Notes: generated by a model not told the origin, from the sequence alone. DNA of 64,000 nt from Tetragonia tetragonoides (GCA_038025085.1 CM076140.1:19965501-20029500); one strand, 5' to 3'. Shown: positions 1 through 10,936, counted from the first letter of the stretch. Program-made: numbers and translations.

Positions 1-480
1 AAAGTATGATGAAACGGTGTATTTCATTGTTGGGGTGAAGTAGAAATCGATGATATAGAGTATTTTAGCATATAGGCTGGTGCCCCAAAAAAATAGTTTG
101 TCGACCGAAACGAATGAAATAATCCTGAGATTGAAGATTTGACTTACATGGAGTAAGTGATAGTTTTTTATAATTGGGTAGATGATAAGGCGAACTAAAA
201 GTATAATGAAATGGTGTATTTCATTGTTGGGATGGAGTAGAAACCGATGATAAGGAGTAATTTCACATATAGACTGGTGCACCAAAAAAATCAGTTGGTC
301 GACTAAAACGAATGAAATGATTCTGAGATTGAAGATACGACTTATATGGATTAAGTGATATTTTTATAATTGGGTAGATGATATAATGAAGTAAGAGTGT
401 GTTGAATTGGTGTATTTCGTTGTTAAGTGGAGTAGAAACCAATGATATAGAATAATTTTGCAAAATAGAGTTGGTGTACT
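1..480. repeat. 197-bp tandem repeat, about 2.4 copies
   Basis: Three successive units begin near 1, 198 and 393. Each contains the words ggtgtatttc, gtagaaa and tataattgggtagatga. Units differ by scattered substitutions and small indels, so this is an old tandem array. The first unit may start before the window. No coding potential is seen. Confidence 0.8.
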
Positions 481-861
481 GTGTGAACTTTTGGTAGACC
501 ATTAATTTTATTTGGTAAACCAGTCAATTTATATGGTGGATCATATTGACAAATAAGAGTAACTTGGTATGGAGTAAGATAGCAAATAGTAAGTTAAAAA
601 ACAACAAATAAAATGAAGGGGTGAGATCAAAACACTTATCCAACGGTTGACCCCTCCAACCCGGAAAATACTAGACTTACACATAGTATGACACCAATAT
701 GTTTATGTGTCTATCTCTCTCCTCCTCCATGGCCCCTCCAACCCTAAGCTAAGCCCCTAACTCAAACCTCTCTCCGGCGACTTGACACTCCACATCCCAA
801 TTTTCTCTCTCTGTGTCTCTCTTCTGTAACTTCAGTTGTCAGTGCTACTTTGATCTAAGAG
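481..861 (+). promoter_or_regulatory. OST4 upstream region and 5'UTR exon
   Basis: This stretch leads into OST4. From about 709 it becomes pyrimidine-rich (repeated ctctctcc), typical of plant 5' leaders. It ends at a GT splice donor (862-863). The transcription start is not fixed by sequence alone, and no clear TATA box was recognised. Confidence 0.45.
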
Positions 862-1001
862 GTACGTTTCTCCCTCTTCGGAAAAAAACAAAAAAAAACA
901 AAATGCGTATTTAGGGTATTCATTTTCTTCGAAATTGAGGTGTTAATTTTTCTTAGCAAAGAATGACAATTTCATTGCTGATCTGGCTGTTGTGATTGCA
1001 G
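862..1001 (+). other. 5'UTR intron of OST4
   Basis: A 140-bp GT-AG intron is inferred from the donor gaggtacg and the acceptor tgattgcag, which ends exactly one base before the start codon. It is T-rich like plant introns. A leader intron abutting the ATG is consistent with a very small single-exon coding region. Confidence 0.6.
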
Positions 1002-1115
1002 ATGTTTGACGATCAAGATCTGGGTTTCTTTGCCAATTTTCTGGGCATCTTTATCTTTGTTCTGGTAATTGCTTATCATTTTGTCATGGCTGATCCCAAA
1101 TATGAAGCCAATTGA
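1002..1115 (+). CDS. OST4: OST4-like subunit of the oligosaccharyltransferase complex
   Basis: This 37-codon frame starts [17 protein letters not shown] and ends MADPKYEAN. That is the characteristic plant OST4 microprotein: a short acidic N-terminus, one membrane helix (about residues 8-29, rich in F, I, L and V) and a short polar tail. OST4 sits in the endoplasmic reticulum membrane, where it stabilises the catalytic STT3 subunit of the complex that transfers N-glycans to asparagine on nascent proteins. The length equals the usual family length. The start is fixed by the preceding acceptor site and by the conserved first residues. The frame has no internal stop and looks functional. It is below normal ORF size cut-offs and easily missed. 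Confidence 0.93.
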   Translation: MFDDQDLGFFANFLGIFIFVLVIAYHFVMADPKYEAN

Positions 1116-2146
1116 GGACATTTTTATTTTATGAATTAGTGGTGTTTTCATTTAGGTTCTATAATGACAATGTAATCTTTGAGAAATTAGATTTGTCTTT
1201 GATGACAATTTATGTTGTAGCAGTAGTTATTTGTGATTGCTGAGTTCGACTATATATGGGTTATTGCAAACTTTTGTGATGTTGTAACTTGTATGTTCAA
1301 TAAGTATAATGGGAAATAATTAATAGTGCTATAGCTTAAATGTTGCCGTTCTGCTCTTGTATGGAAAATCGGAAATCGTTCATAGTATTACATAACTATT
1401 GATAGTTGTTGTCATTTTATCTTTACTTTGATTGAATGATCATATTTTGGTTATTGTGGATTAGTTTACTCTTGAGATTTTGTCGGTGAACAATTCTTGT
1501 AGTTCTAGCCGGAGTCTTGTTGTTAAGCTTGTGATCTGCATTGGTTCTCTAATTAAGCAAACATAACTAATATGTTGTTGTGTAATTTCAACAACTAAAC
1601 CTCTAGATGTAATGCATTTAGAATCGCAAGTCTGTTGGATAACTTTTCATCACGCCTTCAAAGTTGACGTTCAGTATCCCAATTCCTGGAGAAATATACT
1701 GTTCTCTTATCATTGAGCGAAGGAGAGGCAATATAACTTCTTGTTGTGCAAATATATCCCACAAGGGTAGCAAAGTTTGACCTCAAACCTCATCGGTTTC
1801 ATCTATGTTAGTTATTGGTCAGGAATTCAGCTTCCTTTTCCTATTATAACAACGTTAATCAGATTTGTTGATGCCACAAAGAGCAACCATAACATGAATT
1901 TTGAGCTTGTCATCCCATGTGAGGTGTTGATTTATGCTAGGATTAAGCTGCATGACGGTGGATAAATGATCTACAGGTATGATAGCGTCTCCATAGGTAG
2001 ACTATGACTCTTTCAGGGTTGCCTGTTCTCCTTGCACTGTTTATGAGCTTGTATACAAACTAAAGCCAGTATTTTTGTGTATCCTAAAGAATCTTTTTGG
2101 TAGTTTACTGCTTGTTTGATGGTACTGATCTGTTGCAAAAACCTCC

Positions 2147-2358
2147 CTGTTGGACTACGGAAGGTTGGGACTTGTACTGTAAGAACATTTACAGTGCCTT
2201 TGTGGAAGATACCATGTACAAAAGCCTCTCATGTTTTACGTTATTGGTTGATCTGTTGGACTATGGAGGGTTGGGGCTTGTAGTGTAAGAACATTTACTG
2301 TGCCTTTGTGGAAGATACCATGTACAAAAGCCTCTCATGTTTTACGTTATTGGTTGGA
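2147..2358. repeat. 106-bp tandem duplication
   Basis: Two adjacent copies share ctgttggacta near the start and gcctttgtggaagatacc, ending in acgttattggttg. The second starts 106 bp after the first. They differ at only a few positions, so the duplication is fairly recent. It lies about 1 kb downstream of OST4 and is probably non-coding. Confidence 0.85.
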
Positions 2359-3577
2359 AGGAACGATAGAGTGATATTTTCTCTTATCTTGGAGGAGAAA
2401 GATTAAACAGATCGAAGTTTGTGTTCTGGGATGAGTAGGCAGGATAGGAATTGCATGAAGAGACCACGTAGGTGAGTTGCAAAGTTCTAATCGTTAGGTT
2501 GTTTGCTCTTTCTTCTTGCTGAAGTAGCACTGTTTTACTAACTTGTCTGTAGTTTCACCTCGATTGAGAGTAATAAAGTCTAAGTGAGTTTTGAGTTAGT
2601 TGTCTTTTGCCCTGCCTTCTGTGTCACAGTTACGCTCAGCCGGCTTTCCTGTTTGGCATGGAATATGGTGAAAATGCTCATGTATAAGATTTGCTGAATT
2701 GCCACTTTAGAGTTGTTTTTGTCTTCCCCAAATTTTCTTTGCATTTTCGAATGATGAATAATACAGCCTGATTACCCAAAAATGGACACTGTAACAGTCT
2801 GTCTTTCCTTTGAGAATCGAATCTTGATCTGTACCTTTCAGGCAAGCCAAATTAAGTACTTCACAGTTGTGATCACTACTCTTGCAGCACTGATCTCTCT
2901 ATAATTCAGAATAGCAGATACAACTGTCCTTATCTTTTATGTTTTATTTTAGTTCTGTGCTTATATTGTACTCAGTTTGCAACAGGTCACTAGCGGATAG
3001 AATAGGAGATTTTTGTGGGGTTTGGGCAGCTGGTAATGCTTCAAGTGTTGACATCAGTTTTTCTAGATCGATTGTGGTTTTCCGCTTATGTGACACGGGG
3101 TTTTTCTCTTAAGGTTGTCTTCTTTTATCAAAGTGTGTGTCTTTTCTTATCCTAGGCTCTTAGCTATGCAACTATTTCCAACATTCGAACTTGCAGAAAC
3201 ATGTTTTGAGTTACCAGCAGATAAATGTTTCCCTTTGTGTTTTTAGATTTGAGCTGGAAGTTGGGTAGTGCCTATGCCATGAGACTCGTTATAACAGCTT
3301 TATTCTTGAGAGCCATTTTTGACCTCTAATTTTCTGTGAGGTGGGATATTTTAGTCAATTGCTGTTATGGATGTTTACTGTGCCACTTTCTGTTAACAGC
3401 AAGTATTTTGCTTCTGGTTTATCACTAGTGGAGTTTTCTGGATGAGCAGCCATTGCAGTCGACTCAATCACATATTCACATGGGTCTATTTTTGGATTAC
3501 TCAAGTTTGATTTTAATTTTTCTTTTGGAAAATGGTTAGTTTTTAGTTAGAGACACAGACACTCATTCCATCTTGAA

Positions 3578-3699
3578 GCGGATGCCAATGTGACACCCCT
3601 ATGCTAAATAGTACAACAACGACGAAGAGGTAGTAGTCGCTAGTCGGATACTTTCATGCTTCCTGGTGAGGTACTAGCGGATGCCAATGTGACACCCCT
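3578..3699. repeat. 23-bp direct repeats, 99 bp apart
   Basis: The string gcggatgccaatgtgacacc (followed by cct) occurs at 3578-3600 and again at 3677-3699. The intervening sequence is not repeated. It may be the trace of a small insertion or slippage; no mobile element was identified. Confidence 0.7.
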
Positions 3700-4319
3700 A
3701 GGCCAAATTCATGAACGATGCATGTAAAATGTGCCTAAAACATGTCATGTTAACGGCAAGTAAAGTTTAGTTGGAGCAATCACCAGGAGTCGTGAGGAAT
3801 AGCATTCTGGCAGACACACAGATTGTGCACTGTATGTTATGAAGCATGCATCAACGATTGAGCAAAGATCTTTATACTTTGCATGTTTGCTTCACATGGC
3901 ATGTTAAAGACACAAACACAAGGAAATGGTTGGTCTGTTTAATGGTAGTCGATTTTGGGTTGTTATCTTATCGGTAGCATTGAAGCAGAGCAAATATTGT
4001 ATACACATAACACATTTAAGAAAATATTGTATAGTTTCAAGAAAATAAGAACCCATAGATCATTTGTTTGAGTGAACAAGCTAAAGTAATATATCTCTGG
4101 AAATTTTGACTTGTTAAATTTTACATGAAGCAGAAACGTTAGGTTTGTCAACGTTTTAAGTAGCCATTTCTTGAGCCATCAACCACGGAGATGAAACTTA
4201 TGAGAGGTTGTTTCATATTCCTGCGTATGTATGCAAGCTAATTACCAAGTTAGCTCAGTCGTTTTCCCACATCCACATCTCAAGTACAAAGAGTGACACA
4301 CACCCAGCATAAGTATTGC

Positions 4320-4510
4320 CTAGGATCGGATTGATGGTAGTTTAATGGTAGAGCGCACACACCTTCAACTTCAATATAGAGGGGTTCAAGGCTTATAGCC
4401 TAGGATTGATGGTGATATTTGTGTGTTATTGGCTTATGAGTATTCCCACTCCCCAATGATGTAATGGCCTATTTGCAGACTTTTTTCCCTTATTAAAAAG
4501 AATTAAAAAT
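4320..4510 (+). mobile_element. tRNA-derived SINE-like element
   Basis: A polymerase III A-box-like word, tagtttaatgg (4338-4348), is followed about 35 bp later by a B-box-like word, ggttcaaggc (4383-4392). That is the spacing of tRNA-derived SINE promoters. The stretch then runs about 110 bp to an A/T-rich end (ttattaaaaagaatt). Clear target duplications were not identified and the family is unknown. Confidence 0.5.
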
Positions 4511-5519
4511 AATAGAAAGAAGTGCAACACATGTATATGCTCATTAAATCTCGTAAATGATAGAACATTCAAGCTAAAAGGCTAATGGATAGTAGTGGGT
4601 CGGTTTGAATGGAGTCAACGAAGATCCAGACCCGAGCCGCATGTTTTAAAGTGGACTTAGATCCAGGCTTAGATCCAGACCTAGATTCATCGGGTCTGAA
4701 AATTCCATTTTCAGATCGAAATCCAATAGATCTGGAGCAGATCGTCTTTTGCTAGACACAATTATTTATTTTTAACTAAATATCATGCGGAAAAGTTAAT
4801 TTTAACTCTGACATGCAATTTATTAAAGAGATACGTTGAACAAAATGTAAAAAGAAGATTAATATGGCTCAATTTTGGTGGTTGTAGAATACATGAACGA
4901 TTTAATCAGTATAGTTAAATTTTCATTAAAGTTGAGCCTCCTTAGTTAGCCCCACATAACTAAGAAAGTGACTAACTACTAGCAAAACTAAGTTAAACTA
5001 CTCATATGAGTAGTTTACATGCATTATATTAAACGTGTTTTTGATGGCATAATTTAACATTGATCAATAATTACTAATAATTGTGAACCAAAAATAAAAG
5101 TAGCAGACACCCTTTTTTTTTATTACCCATATGAATTAATACTTATGAGTTGTGAACTTATAGAGTGTGTAACTTACTTATTTTTCAAAATCCATTTCCA
5201 CTCATATCCAACAAAAGAGGAACAAAAATATATTAAATATGCAAACATACTTCATTTGGTCATTGTTAAATGGATATGGATTTATATTTGAGGTACTTCT
5301 CTAATAACTATAGCGATCGTCTTGTATGGACTTGGTCCACCGTGTATCAAGGGACACTAATCCAAATATTTTAGAATATAAATAATATTTTAAGAAAGAT
5401 TTAATTTCTTGGTCCACCATGGACCAAGTCCACACAAATTTTTATCCTCTGATAAAGGTCGCAACAACAAAGAAAATAGTGAAAAGGAAAAGATTTAGAG
5501 CTTATTCGAATAGAATTCT
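4511..5519. other. AT-rich intergenic DNA
   Basis: No gene is seen. The DNA is very AT-rich. Around 5330-5430 two copies of a ggtccacc/ggaccaagtcc motif lie in opposite orientations (for example ttggtccaccatggaccaag near 5410). This is a small palindrome of unknown meaning. Confidence 0.5.
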
Positions 5520-5643
5520 GTTTTCGTCATTCAGCGACCGATTTCAACTACCGAAGTCGAAGTCGGTCGCTGATTTTTTAGTATTGTGACCGAATCACCA
5601 TTAGTCGTTATTCTCGATCGCAAAATGCCCTTTTTTTGTAGTG
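5520..5643 (+). mobile_element. CACTA-like transposon terminus (fragment)
   Basis: The stretch ends in tttttttgtagtg (5631-5643), which matches the 3' terminus style of plant CACTA (CMC) transposons. Just inside is a 10-bp inverted repeat, cagcgaccga (5532-5541) against tcggtcgctg (5563-5572), the kind of subterminal motif found in these elements. No matching CACTA 5' end was found upstream, so it is probably a solitary remnant. Confidence 0.4.
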
Positions 5644-5981
5644 TTCTATTATGTATTTCGACATTTTTCTTACCTTACAAGCAAAAATGACCCAATATTA
5701 ATAAAAACATTCATTAAAATGTCAACAACTTTATTAGTGTAAACTAAACATATAATATCTTTCTTAAATTGTGTTTTCTTTATGAGAAAATAAATGGCAA
5801 GTTAAGTCATTCTCATTCAAACGTTAAATGTACGTTTTATTTATTTTCTCTATCAAAACGCTCGTTGTATAAATTGAAGCAAAAACAAATGTTTTGGAGC
5901 CTCAACTTATTCACTTGTTTTTATTTTCTTCTTACAATCAAAATCGTGTGAATTCAAAGGAAAATAAAATACATAGACGTT

Positions 5982-6386
5982 ATGGAGACAAATAGCTTTT
6001 TGATCATCAACTTGTACGTCACATTGTTCGTCGTGCTACTAAGCATATTTGGCACTGCAACACCGAGCACTATAATTCAATCAGCAAATGTCCCAAGTCC
6101 GAGTTCTCGCCCTCTAAATCCTTTGTTAGTAGATTGTGGAAATAAGTTAAATGTTGCTTCTCAAATTGAGATTTATAGTTACGTTTTTGGCGACGGAAAA
6201 ACCATGACAGAAGACTCTTGTGCTCGTTTGATATATATGGGGAGGTACTGCCATAATCTTTTCACGATTACCACCCTAAAGAACATCGATTTTAAATACA
6301 AGAAATAACAAGAAAGACTACCAACAACATTGACTAAATACGAAAACATCTGGACACAATGCAAGACAGACGGTTGCATTGCTTAG
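5982..6386 (+). pseudogene. Prolamin-like (DUF1278/DD11-type) secreted cysteine-rich protein, in-frame stop
   Basis: The frame starts with a hydrophobic signal-peptide-like segment (residues about 6-26). It continues with spaced cysteines resembling plant prolamin-like proteins such as DD11, many of which are expressed in female gametophyte or embryo tissue: DCGNKL, then DSC at the usual CC position, then MGRYCHN. A TAA at 6306-6308 ends the first frame after 108 residues. The same frame then continues 25 codons with KYENIWTQC, the expected C-terminal block of this family, before TAG at 6384-6386. So the internal TAA looks like a nonsense mutation removing the last cysteines. Alternatively the truncated protein is still made. 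The family assignment rests on motif spacing, not a search. Confidence 0.55.
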
Positions 6387-7159
6387 CTTGGATCAATAAT
6401 TTGTGGGGTGTATTTAAAAATGTTTGAAAATAAGGAAAATAAAAATGATTAATATTTCATTTCAAACATAAGTTGTTTGAGCATTATGGTTAAAGAATTG
6501 TCTATCTTTCTATATTTCCTCTTCACTAGCCCATATAGCATCCTAATTTTTTTTTTATTAATGGTTTGGTGCAGTGTGAAAATGCTAAGTTGGATAACAA
6601 TTTGGCATCATGATTTTGTCCAAATATAACAATAGTTAGTGGTTGTTTTTGTCCAATTAACCAAAACTTTGTAAGGTATTAAATCACACCCATCTATAAT
6701 TTAAAGTATTATATACTAATTTGGGTCAAATCGAAATTGGTTCTATTTAAAAATGAAATTGATCCTCGTCATGCTCTAAAATGTCTCTGTGCTCACATAT
6801 AATATGTCTATTTCAAAAATAGACACATTTGTAGTTGCAGAATTAGATTAAAAAAAAAAACTTTGTACTAGAAGTAAACCCATGCTACACACCGACTATC
6901 AGTTTATAATTTTAAAATTAGACAAATGTATATAAAGAATAATGCAAACAGTGACTGATTAGAATATTACACGTGTTATACTATTTCTGCTATACGCAAA
7001 AAAAATCAATCACTTTTCTTTCAAGAAAATAAATAGATATACATAAGTAAATCACCTAACCTGCTATTGTACTACAAGTATATAAGTTATCATACACACT
7101 CCAAATATGATAATGAGATCTTTTTATTTGCGCGTTTTAGTCACATGTCTAACTTATAT
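6387..7159. other. AT-rich intergenic DNA
   Basis: No gene is seen between the prolamin-like locus and the copia element. The last five bases, tatat at 7155-7159, are the left target-site duplication of that element. Confidence 0.6.
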
Positions 7160-7639
7160 TGTTGGGGTTCGAGCCGGTTATGCCTACTAGTATTTCAAAG
7201 AGGTCGGGACTCCTTTGTGGATCAAGATAAGAAGATGAATTTTATTAGGAAACTATTTATATATCCTTTTTATTTTATAAATAATAATATTGGGATATGG
7301 GGGTTTTAGTCTCCAACTAGGAATAGTCTCTTATCTTGTATTTAATGCAATTTGGGGTAGAATAGTATTCTTGGTAGTTTTGGCTATATTAGGGGTAGGC
7401 CAAACGTTTGTTTTTTTTTTTTTCCCCCCTCTTTCGTACGTGAGTTGTGCTGCAGCCAAGAGGTAGTACATTGTGAGGATAACAACCAAGATTTATTATT
7501 ATTTTGTATTACTATTAAACGTGGTATAATAGTGATATTGTAGTGGAGGATTGAACCTCCTTAAATTCTTGTGTTCTCCATAATTTTTTATTGCTTTGCT
7601 TGTGGTTTGCTCATATTGAATTTTGCACGATCCCTAACA
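7160..7639 (+). repeat. 5' LTR of the copia element
   Basis: 480 bp, starting TGTTGGGGTTCGAG and ending GATCCCTAACA. It differs from the 3' LTR by scattered substitutions and by the length of the T-rich tract near 7410. Confidence 0.93.
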
Positions 7640-7641
7640 AG

Positions 7642-7658
7642 TGGTATTAGAGCTACGG
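7642..7658 (+). promoter_or_regulatory. Primer-binding site (initiator tRNA-Met)
   Basis: The word tggtattagagc begins three bases after the LTR. It resembles the TGGTATCAGAGC complement of the 3' end of plant initiator tRNA-Met, the usual copia primer. Confidence 0.8.
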
Positions 7659-7667
7659 TTTGAGGTC

Positions 7668-8282
7668 ATGGAGGATTGCAAAGTGGGAAAATTCAAGGTT
7701 AGGCTTTTCAATGGGAAAAATAATTTTTCATTGTCGCAGAGCATGGTTAAGGATGTTCTAATCCAACAAGGACTATATGCTACCTTGGAGGATAAGAAGC
7801 CTGCGGATCTGGAGAATGCAAAGTGGAGTGATATGAAGCTGCGTGCATCGAGCGCGATTCGACTAGCCTTAGCGCTTGAGATTAAGTACAACGTGTTGGA
7901 TGAAACCAATCCCAAGAACTTGTGGAATAAATTAATTAAGATGTATGCATCTAAGTCATTGGCAAACAAGTTGTTCTTAAAGAAGGATCTTTTCTCAATC
8001 GAGATGGAGGATGATGGCAACGTACAAGATCATGTAAACAAGTTTAATGGACTGATCACCCGATTGGCGAGTTTAGAAGTGACTTTTGTGGATGAGGACA
8101 AGGCGATGTTACTTTTGGTGTCGCTCCCACGTAAGTATAACCCAGTTATCACGAGTTTGCTTATTGGGAAGACAACAATCACCTTGGATGAAACAGTGGT
8201 TGCATTGCTCGAGGCAGAAAGATTGATGAAGCAAGGCGGGGACATCATCCCAAGGGGAGGGACTAGCAGTGGAAGGGCGTAG
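7668..8282 (+). CDS. Copia gag capsid protein
   Basis: The ATG at 7668 opens MEDCKVGKFKVRLFNGKN. It continues through the UBN2/Retrotran_gag_2-type capsid region seen in plant copia gag, with landmarks LWNKLIKMYASKSL, VQDHVNKFNGLI and LLVSLPRKYNPV. Gag packages the genomic RNA into virus-like particles. The frame runs upstream to 7641, but the ATG at 7668 is the natural start. It stops at TAG 8280-8282, just where the zinc-knuckle frame begins in another phase. A single frameshift has therefore separated gag from the rest of a once continuous polyprotein. Confidence 0.8.
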   Translation: MEDCKVGKFKVRLFNGKNNFSLSQSMVKDVLIQQGLYATLEDKKPADLENAKWSDMKLRASSAIRLALALEIKYNVLDETNPKNLWNKLIKMYASKSLANKLFLKKDLFSIEMEDDGNVQDHVNKFNGLITRLASLEVTFVDEDKAMLLLVSLPRKYNPVITSLLIGKTTITLDETVVALLEAERLMKQGGDIIPRGGTSSGRA

Positions 8283-8928
8283 CTTTCGTAAAGGGAATAA
8301 TGGCAAAGGCAAACATAAGAAGTCTTTTAAGTGTCATTATTGTGATGAGGAGAGGCACATTCAAATTAAATGTCCCAAATATAAGGAGGATATGGAAGCA
8401 CTTAAAACGGCTCGAGAAAAAGGGGTTGTCTCTGTTGCCATTGATAATCTTGGTGAAGACAACGATGAGGAACTTATTGTGGTTGAAGAAAAGAGGGACC
8501 ACAAGGAGGTTTGGGTCTTGGATTTCGGGGCTTCTCAAAATATATGTACGAGAAAGGAGTGGTTTGATTCACTCAAACATTGCGAGGTGAAGGCCATCAT
8601 TCTACCGAATGGGAAGGAAGCCAAGATTGAGGGTGTGGATAAGGTAAAGATCAAGTCTTTTGATGGTAAAGTCCGGACATTACAAGAGGTGAGATATGTA
8701 CCCAAGCTTGATCGTAATGTTATATCTTTGGGTCGATTGGATGGCTTAGGATATGCGGTTCACATGCAGGATGACCATTTAGTAGTCACCAAACGAGGTA
8801 TGATGATATTGAGGGGCCGAAAGAAAAAGAACAATCTCTATGTTCTTGATAGTAGTTGCGTAGAAGCAAAGAGCTATGCTCAAGGGGAGGCGTCGTTCAG
8901 TGAGGAACGATGCACATCTACAGCTTGA
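8269..8928 (+). pseudogene. Copia nucleocapsid zinc knuckle and protease fragment
   Basis: The frame has no ATG start and is the +1-shifted continuation of gag. It holds a CX2CX4HX4C zinc knuckle (CHYCDEERHIQIKC), then the protease region WVLDFGASQNIC. The copia aspartic protease motif is normally D-S-G or D-T-G; here it reads D-F-G, so the catalytic triplet is altered. The frame continues through the pre-integrase region (NNLYVLDSS) and ends shortly before the 3' LTR. The integrase core, reverse transcriptase and RNase H are absent, showing a large internal deletion. Confidence 0.8.
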
Positions 8929-8950
8929 TGATCAAGTTTCAAGGCATATT

Positions 8951-8966
8951 GGCTCGAGGGGTGGTT
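8951..8966 (+). promoter_or_regulatory. Polypurine tract of the copia element
   Basis: ggctcgaggggtggtt lies directly before the 3' LTR, where plus-strand DNA synthesis is primed in LTR retrotransposons. It is only moderately purine-pure. Confidence 0.55.
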
Positions 8967-9453
8967 TGTTGGGGTTCGAGCTAGTTATGCCTACTAGTGT
9001 TTCGAAGAGGTCGGGACTCCTTTGTGGATCAAGATAAGAAGATGAATTTTATTAGGAAACTATTTATATATCCTTGTTAATAAATAATAATATTGGGATA
9101 TGGGGGTTTTAGTCTCCAACTAGGAATAATCTCTTATCCTGTATTTAATGCAATTTGGGGTAAAATAGTATTCTTGGTAGTTTTGGCTATATTAAGGGTA
9201 GGCCAAACGCTTGTTTTTTTTTTTTTATTTTTTATTTTTTATTTATTTCATACGTGAGTTGTGCTGCAGCCAAGAGGTAGTATATTGTGAGGATAACAAC
9301 CAAGATTTATTATTATTTTGTATTACTATTAAACGTGGTATAATAGTGATATTGTGGTGGAGGATTTAACCTCCTTAAATTCTTGTGTTCTCCATAATTT
9401 TTTATTGCTTTGCTTGTGGTTTGCTCATATTGAATTTGGCACGATCCCTAACA
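8967..9453 (+). repeat. 3' LTR of the copia element
   Basis: 487 bp, starting TGTTGGGGTTCGAGC and ending GATCCCTAACA. It is followed directly by the right TATAT target duplication at 9454-9458. Confidence 0.93.
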
Positions 9454-9458
9454 TATAT

Positions 9459-10936
9459 TTATACCCTCAATATAAAATTTTGTAAATATCTAACTAACTG
9501 TTTCATATTAAGGACGTTTATTCCCATGAACAATAGTCAATTTTCACGGAACTTATTGTAGACAATTTAATGTGTGTTTACCCGATGCAATACACAATGA
9601 TGATGAAAATGTATTAAAATGGACATAAGTAGAAAATGATAATGTTCAGTGGGTCAGAGTCTTAACTATTGATATCCAACTCTACGGTCTCTACTCAGTC
9701 TTTGGATAATCTTATTATAAGTTTTCCAACACCTTTAACCTTACATCAATCAGATTCCAGAATGAAAGAATATCATATCTTAAAATTTCGGTCAAAACCT
9801 CTCTTTCCCGACCTTTCTAGGAGCAAAATAGTAATTTCCCTAGTCCGTCTAAGAGAACTTTTATTTTTTGAAACCATATAAGCTACCAAGTAATTAATCA
9901 TTAAGGACAAAGCAAAAAAAAAAAAAAAAAAGGTAATTAATAATTGAGGCTGAATCCTAGAAGATATTCCTCCAGGCTCCAGCTACTGTAGTAGTCTAGT
10001 AGTGAAGCACTGTATGGAAGGCAGAACCTAGGCGATCCTAGGTTCTCTGTCAGGCAATCAAATCTGAATGATTAACAGTCACACCGTATGCCCAGACTCC
10101 CAAAAACGCAAACAAAAGGCCCATGATTGGTTGCCAAGGATACAGAAAGAATTTTCCTTTCATAGAAGTTTTTCATTTTCATCTTTTGCGTCTTTGCCAT
10201 CATTTTCCATCTGAGTAGATAGGACCCTAATTGGATTACACAATGTATAGTATACACAAATGTGTCTTTTTGTCTATCTCTCTCCTCCCTATTAGGCTCT
10301 TTTGGATTTCAAGGGGGTAGTATAAGTCTAAAGGAGAGTAGAAAAATAGACACAAAACACATCTGTATATACTACACATTGTGTAAGCTTAGCATTTCTC
10401 GAGTAGATACTATCTTACTATAGCCCTGTGTACCAGATATAATACTAGCCACAAAACAAGAGATTCTTGTAGATACTATACCTCATTTTCACCACACAAA
10501 CTTTATCCTTTTCTACCAGCTATTATACACTGGATGGTAAAGCTCTGGCAGAATCAACAACACAGCACATCATTGAAACTACGATATCGGTCGAACCATA
10601 AGCAACTAGGTATTGGTCGAACCATACGAAACTAGCTAAATCAATGAAACCAACACACAAAAATTGCAAGATCATATATTTGAAGGAGGCAAGTTTCCCC
10701 ATTCCATTCTTGACTTGTCCTTAATGAATGTCTAATAAAAGCAACTTAGTAGTAGACTAATACCTTGGGGAGTTTTGTCAAAATTCAGTTCCACTCCACA
10801 TTAGGAGGGGGAGGGGTTCATGAAATTTCTACACAACAGGCACACTACAAAGAATGAAACAATATGCCTAGGTAGTGCGACACATATCGCGGACTGATGA
10901 ACTTTAGACGACTTCTCGTCTTGCAGCAGCTTTGTA
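9459..10936. other. Intergenic region and RBP47 3'UTR side
   Basis: No coding frame is supported. The right part (roughly 10800-10936) is probably the 3'UTR of the minus-strand RBP47 gene. It also contains the long foldback at 10237-10387. Confidence 0.5.
10237..10387. repeat. Imperfect foldback (MITE- or hairpin-like)
   Basis: About 60 bp starting tacacaatgtatagtatac (10237) is repeated in inverted orientation ending actacacattgtgta (about 10385), with about 25 bp between arms. The arms match well with a few mismatches. Terminal target duplications were not resolved. It may be a small MITE or a small-RNA-producing hairpin. It lies about 550 bp downstream of the RBP47 stop codon. Confidence 0.6.

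Larger units (their letters stand above)
1116..4319. other. Intergenic region downstream of OST4
   Basis: This begins with the OST4 3'UTR, whose end is not determined. Open frames here are short and lack recognisable domains. Apart from the 106-bp tandem duplication and the 23-bp direct repeats listed separately, no gene or mobile element is evident. Confidence 0.5.
7160..9453 (+). mobile_element. Ty1/copia LTR retrotransposon, internally deleted (2.3 kb)
   Basis: Two near-identical direct repeats (7160-7639 and 8967-9453) begin TGTTGGGG and end CCCTAACA. They are flanked by perfect 5-bp duplications, TATAT at 7155-7159 and 9454-9458. A primer-binding site for initiator tRNA-Met follows the left LTR. 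The 1.3-kb interior codes for gag, a zinc knuckle and the start of protease only. Integrase, reverse transcriptase and RNase H are missing, so the copy could move only with help from a full-length relative. The clean target duplications and similar LTRs indicate a fairly recent insertion. Confidence 0.95.

Noticed and set aside
4240..4262. The word gttagctcagtcg, resembling the start of a tRNA
   Set aside because: No cloverleaf can be completed around it. The nearby A and B boxes at 4338-4392 fit a SINE promoter instead.
7634..8020. Minus-strand 128-codon frame over copia gag
   Set aside because: It is the antisense shadow of the gag coding region.
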